Shown piece after piece: positions 1 to 11,377 of a DNA stretch of 64,000 nt (within the stretch, counting starts at the first letter, position 1; each line of letters begins with the position of its first letter). The notes beneath the pieces were generated by a model. The model was not told where the DNA came from and did no database searches. It saw only the letters and a program-made list of their open reading frames with translations. The translations under genes and the position numbers were made by a program. Location: NCBI RefSeq assembly GCF_029873635.1, contig NC_080421.1, positions 372,001-436,000 on the forward strand. Direction: 5' to 3'. This stretch comes from Malania oleifera. Lineage: Eukaryota > Streptophyta > Magnoliopsida > Santalales > Ximeniaceae.

Positions 1-116
1 TATGGGTTGTCGGTGTCTCGAATGCGTGTTGTTTAATCTTCTTGTTCCATATTTGCATTGTTTTGTGTTAAATGTGGAATGATTAAGTCAGCTTTTACCT
101 GTGTACTGTGTACAAG

Positions 117-1146
117 ATGGAACCAAGAGGGAAAGGGATTATGGCAGAAGGCGATAATCACCTGGATGCCTCCAGTGAGGATGAGACTGAGGCTCCTGTG
201 TTCCTCCGCGATATAACGAGGCAGGCTAAGAAGGAACCCATAAGGGGTTCCAAGGAGTAGGATCAGATGGTTGCAGATAGAGGTTGCACGTACCGGTAGT
301 TCTCCAGAACGAATCCACTGGAATTTTTGGGGGGGCTGAACCCGATTGCGGTGGAGGACTAATTACAAAAGATGGAGGATCTTTTGGAGGTGTTTGAGTG
401 CACAGTGGAACAGAAGGTTAAATACACCACCCTCAAGCTAGTGGGGGAGGCTAAGAGATGGTGGCGATCAGGTAGGCTGGTCGAGAAGCAGTGCCCAGGG
501 TATGGGTCGACTACCTGGAGTCGCTTCAGGGAGGTGTTTTTTGCACAATACTCCCCATCGCCACCCATGAGGCGAAGTCTGAGGAGTTTTCCTCCACTTG
601 ACTCAGGGATCGATGTCAGTGCAGCAGTACGCGACTAGGTTCATGGAGTTATCTCGGTTTGCGCCTCACATGGTTTCAGATGAGCCGAAGAAGGCTCGTG
701 CGTTTGAGAGGGACCTGAAGCAGGCTATACGCGCGCAGATGGTAGTGTTAATGGTCCAAGGCTTTTACGAGTTTGTGGATAGAGCCATGGCAGCTAAAGC
801 CAGCATCCAGGAGGGGGAGAGAGAGGCAAATCAGAAGAAGAGGCCTTTTCCCCAGAATTCGCAGTCAGGCTTCGACAAGAGTTATTGGAAGAAGTCTAGT
901 GGTCCTTCAGGCCAACAGCAGTAGCAATTGGGATCTCAAGCTTCCTAGGGTAGTTCGGAGAAGCCAATGTGTCTCAAGTGCCAGAAGCAGCATTGGGGCG
1001 AGTGCAAGTCTCGATTCACGGGCAGCTACGGGTGTGGGGAGTTAGGGCATCTGATACGAGACTATCAGACGACAGTGACTCTCCCTTCAACACAGGCTCA
1101 GAACCGGAATGGTAACCAGGCACCTCGAGGTGGTCACTCAGGCTAG
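117..1146 (+). pseudogene. Gypsy gag remnant
   Basis: An ATG at 117 opens a short frame rich in acidic and basic residues, which stops at about 260. Capsid-like sequence follows from about 372: a W-R-S stretch after KLVGEAKRWW, then YATRFMELSRFAP near 620. Two zinc knuckles lie near 970-1070. The first reads CLKC then H and C; in the second the last cysteine is replaced by tyrosine. The reading frame changes near 600 and ends at a TAG at 1144. The gag would form the particle that packages element RNA, but this copy is broken. Confidence 0.8.
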
Positions 1147-1537
1147 GGTGTACTCGATGACGCTCGGCAATGCAGAGAACACCAGCAATGTGGTGACAGG
1201 TACCATTTACAGCTTATCATATAATGCTGTAGTTCTTTTTGATTCGGGTGCAACCCACTCCTTTATATCTCGAGAATTTGTTAAACGGTGTGGAGTGGAG
1301 GCTCAACCGTTAGAGGTCAAGTTAAGTGTAGATAAGCCATTAGGGTTAGTGGTGGTATGCAGTAGAGTGGTCAGGGATTACCCGATAGAGATTCAAGGGA
1401 GGAGGCTATCTACCAGTCTAATCGTGTTTGATATGCATGAGTTTGATGTAATCCTAGGGATGGATTGGCTGGCATCCAATTTTGCGAGCATTGACTATCG
1501 TAGGAAGGAAGTAGTGTTCAGGCCTCCCAGAGAGTAG
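1109..1537 (+). pseudogene. Gypsy retropepsin (protease) remnant
   Basis: The stretch contains the aspartic protease signature FDSGATHSFIS at about 1238-1270 and a downstream ILGMDWL flap-like motif at about 1450, both typical of Ty3/gypsy proteases. The frame differs from that of the gag zinc knuckles, so a frameshift lies near 1130. It ends at an in-frame TAG (1535-1537). In an intact element this enzyme cuts the Gag-Pol polyprotein. Confidence 0.85.
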
Positions 1538-1561
1538 ATATTTCTATTTGTTGGGTCATGT

Positions 1562-2345
1562 ATGCGTTCTACACCACGGATCCTCTCGGTGATGCAAGTG
1601 AGACAGCTGCTTCTGGAGGGTTGTCAGGGATACCTGGCGAGTGTGAAAGAGTCACCTAAGGAGGGATTGAAGTTAAAGGATATCCCGATGATAAGGGAGT
1701 TCTCCAATGTCTTTTCTGAAGACTTGCTAGGGTTGTCTCCAGACAGGGAAGTGGAGTTTGCTATTGAATTAGCACCGAGGATGACACCAATCTCCAAGGC
1801 GCCTTACAGGATGGCTAAAGGAATAGTTGCAGAAACTTTTGGACAAGGGGTTCATCAAACCGAGCGTGTCACCCTGGGGTGCACCTGTGTTGTTTGTAAA
1901 AAAGAAGGACGAGTTGATGAGGATGTGCATCGATTACCGGGAGATCAATAAGGTGACCGTGAAAAACATATATCCGTTGCCTCGGATTGACGACTTGTTT
2001 GACCAGTTGCAGGGCACTCAGGTCTTTTCGAAGATCGATCTACGGTTCGGGTATCACTAGCCGAAGGTGAAAGCAGAGGATGTATTGAAGACTGCTTTTC
2101 GAACCCGGCATGGCCATTACGAGTTTTTGGTTATGCTGTTTGGTTTGTCGAATGCACCTGCAGCATTCATGGACTTGATGAACAAAGTGTTCCACGAGTA
2201 CCTGGATAAATTCGTGGTGGTGTTCATCGATGACATCTTGGTGTATTCAAAGAGTCCGGCAGAGCATGATGTTCATCTTAGAGTAGTCGTTAAGGTAATT
2301 AGAGAGAAGGAACTATTTGCTAAATTCAAGAAATGCGAATTCTAG
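1562..2345 (+). pseudogene. Gypsy reverse transcriptase remnant
   Basis: The frame first carries the linker before the polymerase (EFSNVFSEDL, near 1700). After a frameshift near 1826 it carries the fingers and palm: [14 protein letters not shown], then [11 protein letters not shown], then [11 protein letters not shown] ended by a TAG where glutamine is usual (2058-2060). It resumes with [15 protein letters not shown] and the catalytic FIDD box (about 2224-2240). A TAG at 2343 replaces the usual tryptophan. The palm is recognisable, but the copy is interrupted by a frameshift and stops. Confidence 0.88.
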
Positions 2346-2372
2346 CTTGAGTAGGTTGCATTTCTAGGGAAC

Positions 2373-2867
2373 GTGGTGTCCAAGGAGGGGATTTCAGTTG
2401 ACCCAGGTAAAGTTGAGGCGGTAGTTGACTGGGCAAGACCAAGGAACGTGCATGAGGTTCGTAGTTTCTTGGGTTTGGCTGGATATTATCGCCAATTCGT
2501 CGAGGGCTTTTCTAAGCTGTCGGCCCCTTTGACGCAGCTTACCAGGAAGGGTAGCAGGTTTGTGTGGACTGGAGACTGCGAGAAGAGTTTCCAAGAGTTG
2601 AAGCGGCGCTTAGGGTCACAGCTCACGTTCAACACGACATTTCACCCGCAAACAGATGGGCAATCTGAAAGAACGATTCAAATTTTGGAGGATATGTTGC
2701 CGGCATGCGTGTTGGATTTCGGTAACTGTTGGATCCGGTATCTACCGCTCGTAGAATTTGCTTCTAACAACAACTACCGGGCCAGTATTAAGATGACACC
2801 ATATGAAGTCTTGTATGGTCGTCGATGCCGATCTCCGTTGTACTGGGATGAGGTAGGTGAGCGGTAG
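2373..2867 (+). pseudogene. In-frame junction of RT/RNase H start to integrase end
   Basis: One open frame starts with the RT connection sequence ([18 protein letters not shown] and FQELKRRL). Near 2610 it runs directly into the last part of the integrase core ([14 protein letters not shown], then [15 protein letters not shown]). RNase H, the integrase HHCC finger and the core segments carrying the first two catalytic aspartates are absent. The frame stays open across the join, so this is a clean internal deletion. See the finding on this junction. Confidence 0.85.
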
Positions 2868-2870
2868 ATT

Positions 2871-3418
2871 TTGGGACCGGAGTTGGCTCAGCAGACCTCT
2901 GCGAAAGTCGAGCTTATCAGAGAAAGGATTAGGTCAACTCAGAGTCGGCAGAAGAGTTATGCCGATACTCGCCAACGGGAACTGAAATTTGATATCGGAG
3001 ATATGGTATTTCTGAGGGTTGCTCCTATGAAAGGAGTGATGAGATTTAGGAGGAAGGGCAAGTTGAGTCCTCGGTACATTGGGTTGTTCGAGATCCTGGA
3101 GAGGATAGGTCCAGTTGCTTATCGAGTAGCCTTACCTCCGACCATATCTAGGGTGCATGATGTGTTTCACGTGTCGGTGCTAAGGAAGTACGTGCCAGAT
3201 CCGTTGCACGTGATTAGTTATGAGTCCTTAGAGATCAGTGAAGCGGTAGCTTATGGTGAGGTACTGGTTTAGATTTTGGATCAGAAGGTACGGAAGCTGC
3301 TTATCAAGGACATATCATTGGTGAAGGTGCTATGGCGTAGCCACGCGGTTGAGGAGGCTTCTTGGGAATTAGAGGCCGAGATACGTCAGAAGTATCCTCA
3401 ACTATTCAGAGATGTTTA
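2871..3418 (+). pseudogene. Gypsy integrase C-terminus with chromodomain-like tail
   Basis: A TAG at 2865-2867 separates this from the previous frame. The sequence shows the integrase C-terminal motif (GDMVFLRVAPMKGVMRF, then LSPRYIGLFEILERIG) and the HDVFHVSVLRKYV segment typical of plant chromoviruses. A TAG at 3270-3272 interrupts it. It continues with a chromodomain-like stretch (VKVLWRSHAVEEASWELE) and ends at 3418. The tail would guide integration to chromatin. Confidence 0.82.
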
Positions 3419-3686
3419 GAGTTAGACAGGTAATGTAGATATGTGAGTGTATCCCTTTTTGCTTATGGTAAGGGTATGTGGATTGTCTCTGGGAGAGTTT
3501 GTATATGTAATGTGAGCTTCCGAGACTATTGTATGTAACCACGGTATTCCTCTGCCATAAGTGAGGGTAAGTAATAAATTTGGGACGGGGTTGCTATGTG
3601 GGTGGCCGTCGGCTCTTCCTAGAGACCGAGCTGTTAGAGTTCAGACGATGTGATAGGAATGCTAAATTTCGACGATGAAATTTTAT

Positions 3687-3695
3687 AAGGGGAGA
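3687..3695 (+). other. Polypurine tract of gypsy element
   Basis: AAGGGGAGA lies one base before the TG that starts the 3' LTR, which is the normal place for the plus-strand primer. Confidence 0.75.
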
Positions 3696-3696
3696 T

Positions 3697-5291
3697 TGTA
3701 GTAACCTGACCAAAAATAATAATAATAATAATAAATAAATAAATAAAGAGATATTTTGAAGGGAGATATTTTGAGATATTTATATATAAATATCTTGAAG
3801 GAGATATTTATTTTGATTACTTAAAGGCTAAGTTAGGTTTTTCTTTATAAACTCTCATTCTCTCTCTCTCTCTTTAAGATTTCCGGGCGTGTGTTGCCGG
3901 AATCGACGTTCCGACGTTGCTACATGGATCAGGAAAGGAATCTCTACAGGTTCTACGGATTAGAATTTCATTTCGGAGATTTCCGAGTTTTTCCTGAAAA
4001 TCGAGGTAAGGGTTGGTTTTTGCTTTTGGTTAAATAGAACTGTAGTATATGAGATTATATCGAAGTGTTGTTTTTCGAGTATTAGGTTTCGAGGTTTTCG
4101 TACCGTTGTTTTGAGCCGTTTCGGTTTGGGGTTCGGAAAGCTAGGGCTTGAGTTCCAGGTCGTTTCGGGCTCCAATTCACATGCAAGGGGTTATGTTGAT
4201 TGAAATGTTGAAATAACTTTTAGGTATCGAGTTACGGCAATTTTAGGGTTTCCGAGCCTCGGTTCGATAAACCTGCTTTATTTTCAAAACCAACCGGTCA
4301 AATTCAAATGTTATATTTTTAGAATATTGTACTTGTCATTCTAGACCTTTTCACCAGTTGGAAATGTTGTTTTCATTGTTTAAAACTCGTACTGTGATAT
4401 TAATTGTTTATATTTACTTTCGGGTTGTTTTCGTTTGTGGAAAATTGTGTGGTAGGTATTGATGTTGTGAAATAGTAGAACTGTTGTGAAAATGCAGGAA
4501 GTTTATTTGATGGCTACGGGCCGGATTTCACGTAATGATGTATTTTGTGAAATGATTACAAAAGAGTGTTTAAATTGCTTAAATTGCACGATATGCTTTA
4601 GGAACCTTGGAGACTGATAGTGTAGGCACGGATTCATTACCAGTGGGGGACACCATACTTTTGATCTATATGAACCCAGGCTATATTGAGACAATAGGGG
4701 CGCTCAACCCCAATTGTGGGATTTATACATGGTATAGAGTTTGAGGGCGTGTCCTATCCTGCATATCTGTACATTTATGTAATTGTTGTTATATACTATG
4801 AGGTTGTTCATATGATGAAAATGCGCTACGTATTTTACAATTACGAAAACGATGATTATATTTTTGTTAAACAATTAAAGCATGCTGGCCACACACTGTT
4901 ATTAGCTTAATCGTCCCTTACTAAGAGGTGTCTCATCCTATCATACAAACTGTCTTTTAAGGTCCTTATCAAGGTTGAGATTAGCAAGGACTGGGGCAGG
5001 GTAGCGATCTGTTTTTGAGTGAGCGTCTCCACAAGCTCGATTTTGTAGGTCATGTTATAGGTTTTCAGAACTTGTAAAATGTTGTAAGACTCGAGGATGC
5101 GTTGAGTATCATACAGTATTGTATATGGATGTTGGAATAGCTATTTGTATCTATCAGGCAGTTAGAACTCTAGTAATAGTTTGATGGATGTTTATGTTTT
5201 CCGCTACGTATATATCTGTTGAGAAGTATATCAGGTACACAGATGTCACTACAGTAACACCTAGGCCGTAAGTTGGGACTAGGGTGTTACA
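3697..5291 (+). repeat. 3' LTR of gypsy element (about 1.6 kb)
   Basis: The LTR starts TGTAGTAACC after the polypurine tract and ends GGGTGTTACA, giving imperfect inverted ends with TG/CA. It contains an AAT microsatellite (about 3717-3742), a TATAAA-like site followed by a CT run (about 3845-3874), and the phrase TTACTAAGAGGTGTCTCA near 4918. That phrase recurs in the LTR at 54658-56853, marking related lineages. Confidence 0.8.
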
Positions 5292-5747
5292 TAAACTATA
5301 TTGACAGAAAGGCATCAATAGTCTGTGGTAGCAACAACATCTAATCAAAATTTGAAAAGATATGCACCCCAAGCTATTTAGCCACCCAAGAATGGAGAAA
5401 CAGGTAGTTACTAGTCTCACTTGACTCTAAACACATAACACAAATAGCCTCATACAGCCTTCTCAACTGCAACAAATCAATAATTATTAGTATATGAGCT
5501 AGAGTCCACATGAAGGGCCTTGGTTTTGAGAGCAACCTTACCTTTCCAAGTGAAATTACTCAAAGGAAGGAAGAAGGATTTGGGGATCTAATAGATTGGT
5601 TGTTATTTTAGGGGGGGGGGGGGGTTGAGATCTCATGGAAGAAAAACCAGAAGTATTCCCGATCCAAATCCATGCATCATTTCTCACTTGAGTAAAAGAA
5701 TCCAACAATCAACAAAATGGTCAAATCATCAGCCTCTCTCTCAATGA
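5292..5747 (-). mobile_element. L1 LINE fragment (zf-RVT region)
   Basis: Read on the minus strand, this stretch resembles the zinc-binding region downstream of plant L1 reverse transcriptases: a WKGK-V-LKTKA segment, then a C-x-x-x-V-C-like part with stops, then a LFLHSWVAK end. A run of 13-14 G (about 5611-5624) and several stops and shifts show strong decay. The identity rests on the order of motif remnants, not on an open frame. Confidence 0.5.
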
Positions 5748-6387
5748 GATTTCTTGAGTCAAGGTATAATACACCAAAGTTCCTGTGTCGACAATCCTTA
5801 GAAAAATGGAATTGCCAAAAAAAAAAATAGGCACCTACTAGATGTTGCCCGCACCCTCATGTTCTCTACACATGTACCGAAACACTTTTGGGGTGAAGCC
5901 ATTCTCACTGCAGCCTATCTCATAAATAGGATGCCCTCTCGCGTTCTCAAATGCCAAACTCCCTGTCAAACTCTACTTGAGTCCTTTCCTAATACGTGCC
6001 TCATCTCCACTATTCCCTTCAAAGTATTCGGGTGCTCAACTTTTGTTCATGTTCATAGTCAACACCGGGGAAAGCTTGATCCTAGAGCCCTTAAGTGCAT
6101 TTTTCTCGGGTGCTCTCCAAACCAAAAGGGTTATAAATGCTATTCACCAGCTACTAAAGAATATTATCACTCCATGGATGTCACCTTTCTTGAGCAACAA
6201 CCATATTACCCCAAATCTGAAATTCAGGAGAAGATTACACACGAATTCCAGCTTTGGAATATTGAAGAGTTATCTTACCTTTCTTCTCATTCTGGCCCTT
6301 CTCACCTATCACAAACTTTTGAATATATTCCAACTACGACTCCATTTCTCCTTCACATCCCTTCTTAGATTCTCCCGAGAAACATAA
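5748..6387 (+). pseudogene. Copia integrase C-terminal remnant
   Basis: Decayed sequence matching the GIIHQSSCVD part of a copia integrase starts near 5760. It has a stop and a shift at an A-run (about 5817-5828). From 5859 an open frame carries the HFWGEAILTAAYLINRMPS motif and then the FKVFGCSTFVHV and KCIFLGCSPNQKGYKCY motifs of the GKGY region. It stops at 6366. The catalytic D,D residues lie in the missing part. Confidence 0.85.
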
Positions 6388-6391
6388 GCAT

Positions 6392-7544
6392 TTGGACACT
6401 ATTCAACCAACAAAAAATGATGAGTTGATAACCTATTCACAGAGGATAAGGAACCAAAACAAGAAAGAAGAACAAGCATCCCTTGAGCAAATCCAAGAGT
6501 CTAATCAGAGCCCTAGATCAAGTGAAAATCCACCAGGTAACTCTAATGCCGAGACTTCCCATAATGAGTTAACTAATGATGATGACAATTGTCCTATTGC
6601 CGTGAGAAAAGGTGTGAGATCATGCACAAAACACCCAATATACACTTTTTGTGTCATATCAGGGGCTGTCATCAAGTTTTAGATCTTTTGTTGCCAACTT
6701 CGACAAAATCCAGATTCCTAATAACATACAAGAGGCTCTCAAAACACCTGAATGGAAGTCTACTATTTGGGAAGAAATCAGTGCACTAGAAAAGAATGGA
6801 ACATGGGAGATCACAAAATTACCAACTCGAAAACGTCCAGTAGGTTGCAAATGGATATTCAGTGTGAAATACAATGAATATGGAAGTGTTAACCGATTCA
6901 AAGCTCGGTCGGTAGCAAAGGGACTCACTCAATCATATGGAATCGACTACGAAGAGACATTTGCCCCTGTAGCTAAGTTAAATACAATGCGGGTCCTCTT
7001 ATCTTTGGCAGCAAATTTAGACTGGCCTTTTCACCAACTAGATGTCAAGAATGCCTTCATCAATGAAGACCTAGCTGAAGAAGTCTACATGGAAATTCCT
7101 CCTGGATTCGAGACACAAGCTACACACAACAAAGTCTGCAAACTCAGAAGATCTTTATATGGGCTCAAGCAATACCTAAGAGCCGGGTTCGAGAGATTCA
7201 CAAAGGTCGTCAGGAGGTATGGTTATTCTCAATGTCAATCAAATCATACACTATTTGTTAAATACTCTCTTGATGGAAAAAATTCTATCCTTAGTGAATA
7301 TGTGGACGACATCATTCTAATGGGAGATTATGAGGAGGAAATGAGTAGTCTCAAAAGTCTTCTAGCTAAAGAATTCAAAATCAAGGACCTTGGGAATCTC
7401 AAATACTTCCTAGGCATGGAAGTGGCACGGTCAAGGAAGGGAATCTTTGTCTCCCAAAGGAAATATGTTCTAGATCTTTTGAAAGAGATTGGGATGCTCG
7501 GATGCAAACCAATAGATACTCCTATGGATTCAACAACCACATAA
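6392..7544 (+). pseudogene. Copia reverse transcriptase remnant
   Basis: After a hydrophilic linker (6392-6682) a 297-codon frame (6651-7544) covers most of the copia reverse transcriptase. It shows ALEKNGTWEI, the VGCKWIFSVKYN motif, YEETFAPVAKLNTMRVLLSLA, QLDVKNAFINEDL, SLYGLKQ and the YVDD active site (7299-7310), then LKYFLGMEVARS. A TAA at 7542-7544 ends the frame just before RNase H. The linker and RT frames overlap out of phase, so a frameshift lies near 6650-6680. Confidence 0.9.
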
Positions 7545-7568
7545 GGAGCCAAGGAAGACAGTGCACTA

Positions 7569-8250
7569 GTGGATAAAGGTAGATATCGAAGACTAGTTGG
7601 AAAACTTATGTATTTGTCTCACACCCGACCTAATATTGGCTTCTTTGTTAGTATGGTGAGTCAGTTCATGAACAATCCCAACGAAGAACATATAGAGGCC
7701 ATTTGTAGAATCCTACGATATATGAAGCTAACACCAAGTAAAGGATTATTTTTTTAGAAGAATCAAAGAAGAAATATTGAAGTATTCAGTGATGCAAATT
7801 GGACAGGATCAATACATGATCGAAGGTCAACTTTTGGGTACCGCACATATATGCGGGGAAACCTAGTTACATGACAAAGTAAGAAGCAATCAATTGTATC
7901 AAGGAGCAGCACAGAAGCCGAATTCAGGGCAATGGCACACGACATCTGTGAAGGAATATGGCTAAGAAAGCTTCTAAAGGAATTAAATATTTCAGGTGAA
8001 GAACCCATGAAGATGTTCCATGACAATTAGTCAGCCATTAGCATTGCAAGAACCCAGTGCATCATGATAGAACAAAACACGTGGAGATTGATTGACATTT
8101 CATAAAATAAAAAATAGAGGAAGGAATAATCAAGATGTTGTATGTGCCTACACGTCTCCAAACAGCCGATATCCTTACCAAGGCTCTGCCAAGAAAGAAT
8201 TTTAATGATCTGAGTTCCAAGCTGGGCCTAATCAATATTTACAACCCAAC
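7569..8250 (+). pseudogene. Copia RNase H remnant
   Basis: The frame shows RYRRLVGKLMYLSHTRPNI and then VFSDANWTGSIHDRRST, SRSSTEAEFRAMAHDICEG and a WLRKLL segment, all typical of copia RNase H. Stops at 7755, about 7873 and about 8028 and later shifts break it. The frame decays before reaching the polypurine tract at 8251-8261. Confidence 0.85.
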
Positions 8251-8261
8251 TTGAGGGGGGG

Positions 8262-8560
8262 TGTAGAATTATTAGATATTTGTCAACCTTTATTAGAGGT
8301 TGATCTTTAGGAGATTTACAGCTAATAAATTAGTTGATTTGTTAGCTATTTTTGGTTCCACAATCCTCGGGGATTTGGGTAGCATGTTACCCGATTCTGT
8401 AAATAGTCTTTCTTGTTTTACTGCTTTCCATTTTAAATAGGATATTCTATTTTCAGTAGGTTGTAAATATCCCTAGTAATTAGATATCATCTTTTTAAAG
8501 GGAATGTAATCTTTTTCATAAGGGAGTGGAATATTCAGATTTATTTTCCACATTTCAACA
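8262..8560 (+). repeat. 3' LTR of copia element (299 bp)
   Basis: A G-rich polypurine tract (TTGAGGGGGGG) is followed by TGTAGAATTATT, and the LTR ends CATTTCAACA. The ends match the LTR at 63176-63420 read on the other strand (TGTAGAAATCC to a GTTTCAGCA-like end). Confidence 0.75.
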
Positions 8561-9059
8561 GTAATTATACTAAGATGGATTGGCATGAGGATCTAAGAAA
8601 AAGCCATTTGTTATCACTTTCAAAATTTGTGACTTATAACCTAGGCATTTACTTTAATGTTCATTTTTCAGTATAATGATGAGAACAAAAACATTGGAAG
8701 AGAGGTCTAAGATGACTCAACAGAGGGATTAGAGCTGTTCAATTTGGTGTGGTTGAATAACTTGGAGTGTAGGCGGAATTATTGGAGTTGTAGCATAATG
8801 TTAGTTAGGTGATGATTGACACAACTAGAATTATTCTTTCGTTGGTCAAATACTACATTCATGAAGTGAGACATAACATGGTTAAGAAATTTGTGAGTGT
8901 AACCCACTATGGACAAGCAAGATATATAAAAAATAGGGTGGGGTTATTGTATTCAACCCATTGGGGCATCCACATAGGTTGTGGATCCTCCATGTGGAAT
9001 TTCCTCCATAGACTTAGATTAGGAAAATCTTAAATTGTTTTTAGCACCTCTTATTCCCA
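8561..9059. other. No recognisable gene
   Basis: AT-rich sequence without a supported coding frame; a 74-codon open frame at 8809-9033 has no recognisable motif. Probably old transposon debris between the copia LTR and the LINE remnants. Confidence 0.4.
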
Positions 9060-9657
9060 ACATTAACTCTCTATACTAGCCATTAATCTTCCTTTAAATT
9101 CACCTAAAACTTATTTTCTATGTCTAAAATAGAACTAGCCATATTATTTTATAAAGTGCTTCTCTCTACATTCTCTCTTATTGTCTAGTCGCCTTTCAGT
9201 TATGATTTTATTGTTCAATTTTATTAAATTTTCTCCCTTTAAGTTCCCACTACCTAAGTCTGTTACATTTATCTATATTATGCTTTCTCTTCTAATTTTC
9301 ATTAATATATATAAAACTAATATTCTATGTTATCTAAGTTAAGAAAAAATCTATTTAACTTTTATTTTGTTCTCAAGGTTATCAAGTCTTCTTTCTCTTG
9401 TTAAAGTATGCATTCATTATTATAAGATCATAGCACATAGCAAATTCTAAGGGCATGTCTCACTCATTTATCTTCATAAATATTCATGACCTCCATATAT
9501 CCTCCCATAAGTTTTGTTATCCTTCCTTAAGTAATCATTCAAACAGGCACCTATGAATATTTTCTAACTCCCTACTAATGTCCTTCATATAACATTATCC
9601 ATCTCTTCCCCGAATTGTCTTTCAAAGATTTCTCCTAAGCCTTCTTGAGAAGTATAA
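9060..9657 (-). mobile_element. Old RTE LINE endonuclease fragment
   Basis: The sequence aligns by eye, in the same strand and order, with about 15840-16345 of the full-length RTE LINE in this window. The clearest shared parts are the AAAAAATCTATTT(G/A)ACTT block (about 9345), the segment around AAAGTATGCATTCATTAT (about 9404) and the AAGCC-TTCTTGAGAAG block (about 9636). Many indels remove any reading frame. It is the endonuclease-coding part of an older copy. Confidence 0.6.
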
Positions 9658-10699
9658 GTGCTACAACAACAACAACAAAATCAAGCCTTAAGTCTCACTA
9701 AGTAGGTTTCCACCAATTTATGCGATCATTGACCATTTTTTTTTACAGATTTAGGGACCTTAAATCCTTACTCACTATCTCCTCCTAAGTTATTTTAGGT
9801 CTACCCATATCCCTTCTACTGCCCCCCACAATAAATAACTCACTTTTTCTCACTGGCGCACTATGTGGCCTACGTTACAAGTGTCCATACCATCTAAGTG
9901 GTCCCTCCCTCATCTTCTATAGGAACTACACCTAACTTACCGCAAATATGTTCATTCCTTAATTTATCTTTCAAAGTTATAACACTCATCCATCTAAACA
10001 TTCTCATATCGGCAACTTTTACTTTTTAGGTATTCTGTTTCTTCGTCGCCCAACATTCTGATCCATATAGCATAACTGGTCTTATAGCTGTCCTATAAAA
10101 CTTCCCTTTTAATTTTAAGGGTATTCTACGATCACAAAGCACACTTGAAGCACTTCTCCATTTTACCCAACCTGCTTTAACTCTATGCATTACATCATCT
10201 TCAATTTCTCCTTCAACTTGCATAATAGATCCAAGGTATTGAAATCTACAAGTGCTATTTATTTTTTCATCATCAAGTTTAACTTTCTCTCCAATATTCC
10301 TCCCGCCATTACTAAAATTACATTTCATATATTCTGTCTTATTTCTACTTATCCTAAAGCTTCTAGATTCCAAAGCTTCTCTCCATAATTCTAACTCAAC
10401 TTCTACTCCATCCCTAATTTCATCAATTAATACAATATCATCTGCAAACAACATACATCATGGAACCTCCTTTTGAATACTCTTAGTTAGTTGGTCCATC
10501 ACTAAAGTAAAAAAATAAGGGCTCAAACCAGATCCTTGATGTAAACCTATGGTGATAAAAAATTCTCTAATTTCTCCGTCTATAGCCCATACACTAGTCA
10601 TTACTCCATTGTATATATCCTTAATGACATCAGTATAATCTAAATTTGTTTTGAAAACTCGGTTTAACTGGGGGACTAGGAATTCCATGCTTATAAATA
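9658..10699 (-). mobile_element. 5'-truncated RTE LINE (RT C-terminal part)
   Basis: The CAACAACAACAA tail at 9663-9678 is the 3' end of the element on the minus strand. Reading leftward from about 10690, the frames contain TDVIKDIYNGVMTS, LHQGSGLSPYFFTLVMDQL, then after a stop MLFADDIVLIDE with the FADD catalytic box (about 10440-10454), CRFQYLGSIMQ and a RTAIRPVMLYGSECW end. A 10-bp repeat AGAAGTATAA at 9648-9657 and 10700-10709 may be its target duplication. It is truncated relative to the copy at 13764-16996. Confidence 0.85.
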
Positions 10700-11377
10700 A
10701 GAAGTATAACAGGCTAAGGGAAAAATAATGGTCTAGTAGCCTGTATGATGCTTCCCATGTTTATCATCCATACCCAAATCTTCTCTTTCACCATTGTTGG
10801 GTTATTTTCTCTGTAATTCCTCACTTGAGCCATCACCACAGTGTTCAAGGTCGTAGAATGTGAAATAGAGGCTCTAGTATCCCTCTCAACACCCCAGTAT
10901 ACTATCTAGATCAAGTACCTCGCTCTTCAATAAATATCTTAAGGTAATTTGCACTTGCGGCTTTTTTACATTGGCGAAATAAAATGAAAAGAGACTATTA
11001 ACCAAAGGCGCAATTTGAAAAATGAGAAGTCTCTCTTAAAAGTAAAAGTGCATAATGTAAAATCTTATATTTTACATTTCACAGGGTGCGACAATAAAAT
11101 AAACTATTACACCAATAGGCGAATTGAGCAAACAAAAAATCGCTCAAAATGGCCAAATGAAAATTTGTTCCGCTAAAGTGGAAACGGAAAAAGAAAATTG
11201 AGGCTTTAAGTTAAACAGAAAAATTAAGAGTGATTCAAATATGCTAACAAGGAATAAAGTTAGGAGCGAATCTCAGGATCGTATAAAACGTTTAAAATGG
11301 GCTGATGAATTGACAAAAATGTGCAATAAACGAAGAATAAAAACTATACGTATAAAGGGAAAAAAAAAAAAAAGAAC
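10700..11377 (-). other. Putative first-intron sequence of the DUF89-like gene
   Basis: No exon or transposon domain was recognised here. It lies immediately downstream of the predicted donor site of the exon at 11378-11547 and would be intron if the gene is intact. Short ACA/AAA-rich stretches and a poly-A run (about 11361-11373, a poly-T next to the donor on the minus strand) are the only features. Confidence 0.35.

Larger units (their letters stand above)
1..5291 (+). mobile_element. Decayed Ty3/gypsy chromovirus (Tekay/Del-like), 5' end outside window
   Basis: Coding remnants run in the order gag, protease, reverse transcriptase, partial RNase H, integrase end and a chromodomain-like tail, which is the Ty3/gypsy order. 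They are followed by a polypurine tract (3687-3695) and a 3' LTR. The 5' LTR lies left of the window. The frames are broken by several stops and at least two frameshifts, so the copy cannot be autonomous. Placement in the Tekay/Del lineage rests on the style of the protease and integrase tail and on the long LTR beginning TGTAGTAACC; this is recognition by eye, not a tree. Confidence 0.88.
5748..8560 (+). mobile_element. 5'-truncated Ty1/copia element with 3' LTR
   Basis: The order integrase end, reverse transcriptase, RNase H, LTR identifies Ty1/copia. The gag, protease and first part of integrase are missing, and the 5' boundary abuts an L1 fragment. The LTR family resembles that of the minus-strand copia element at the right edge of the window. 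Confidence 0.88.
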
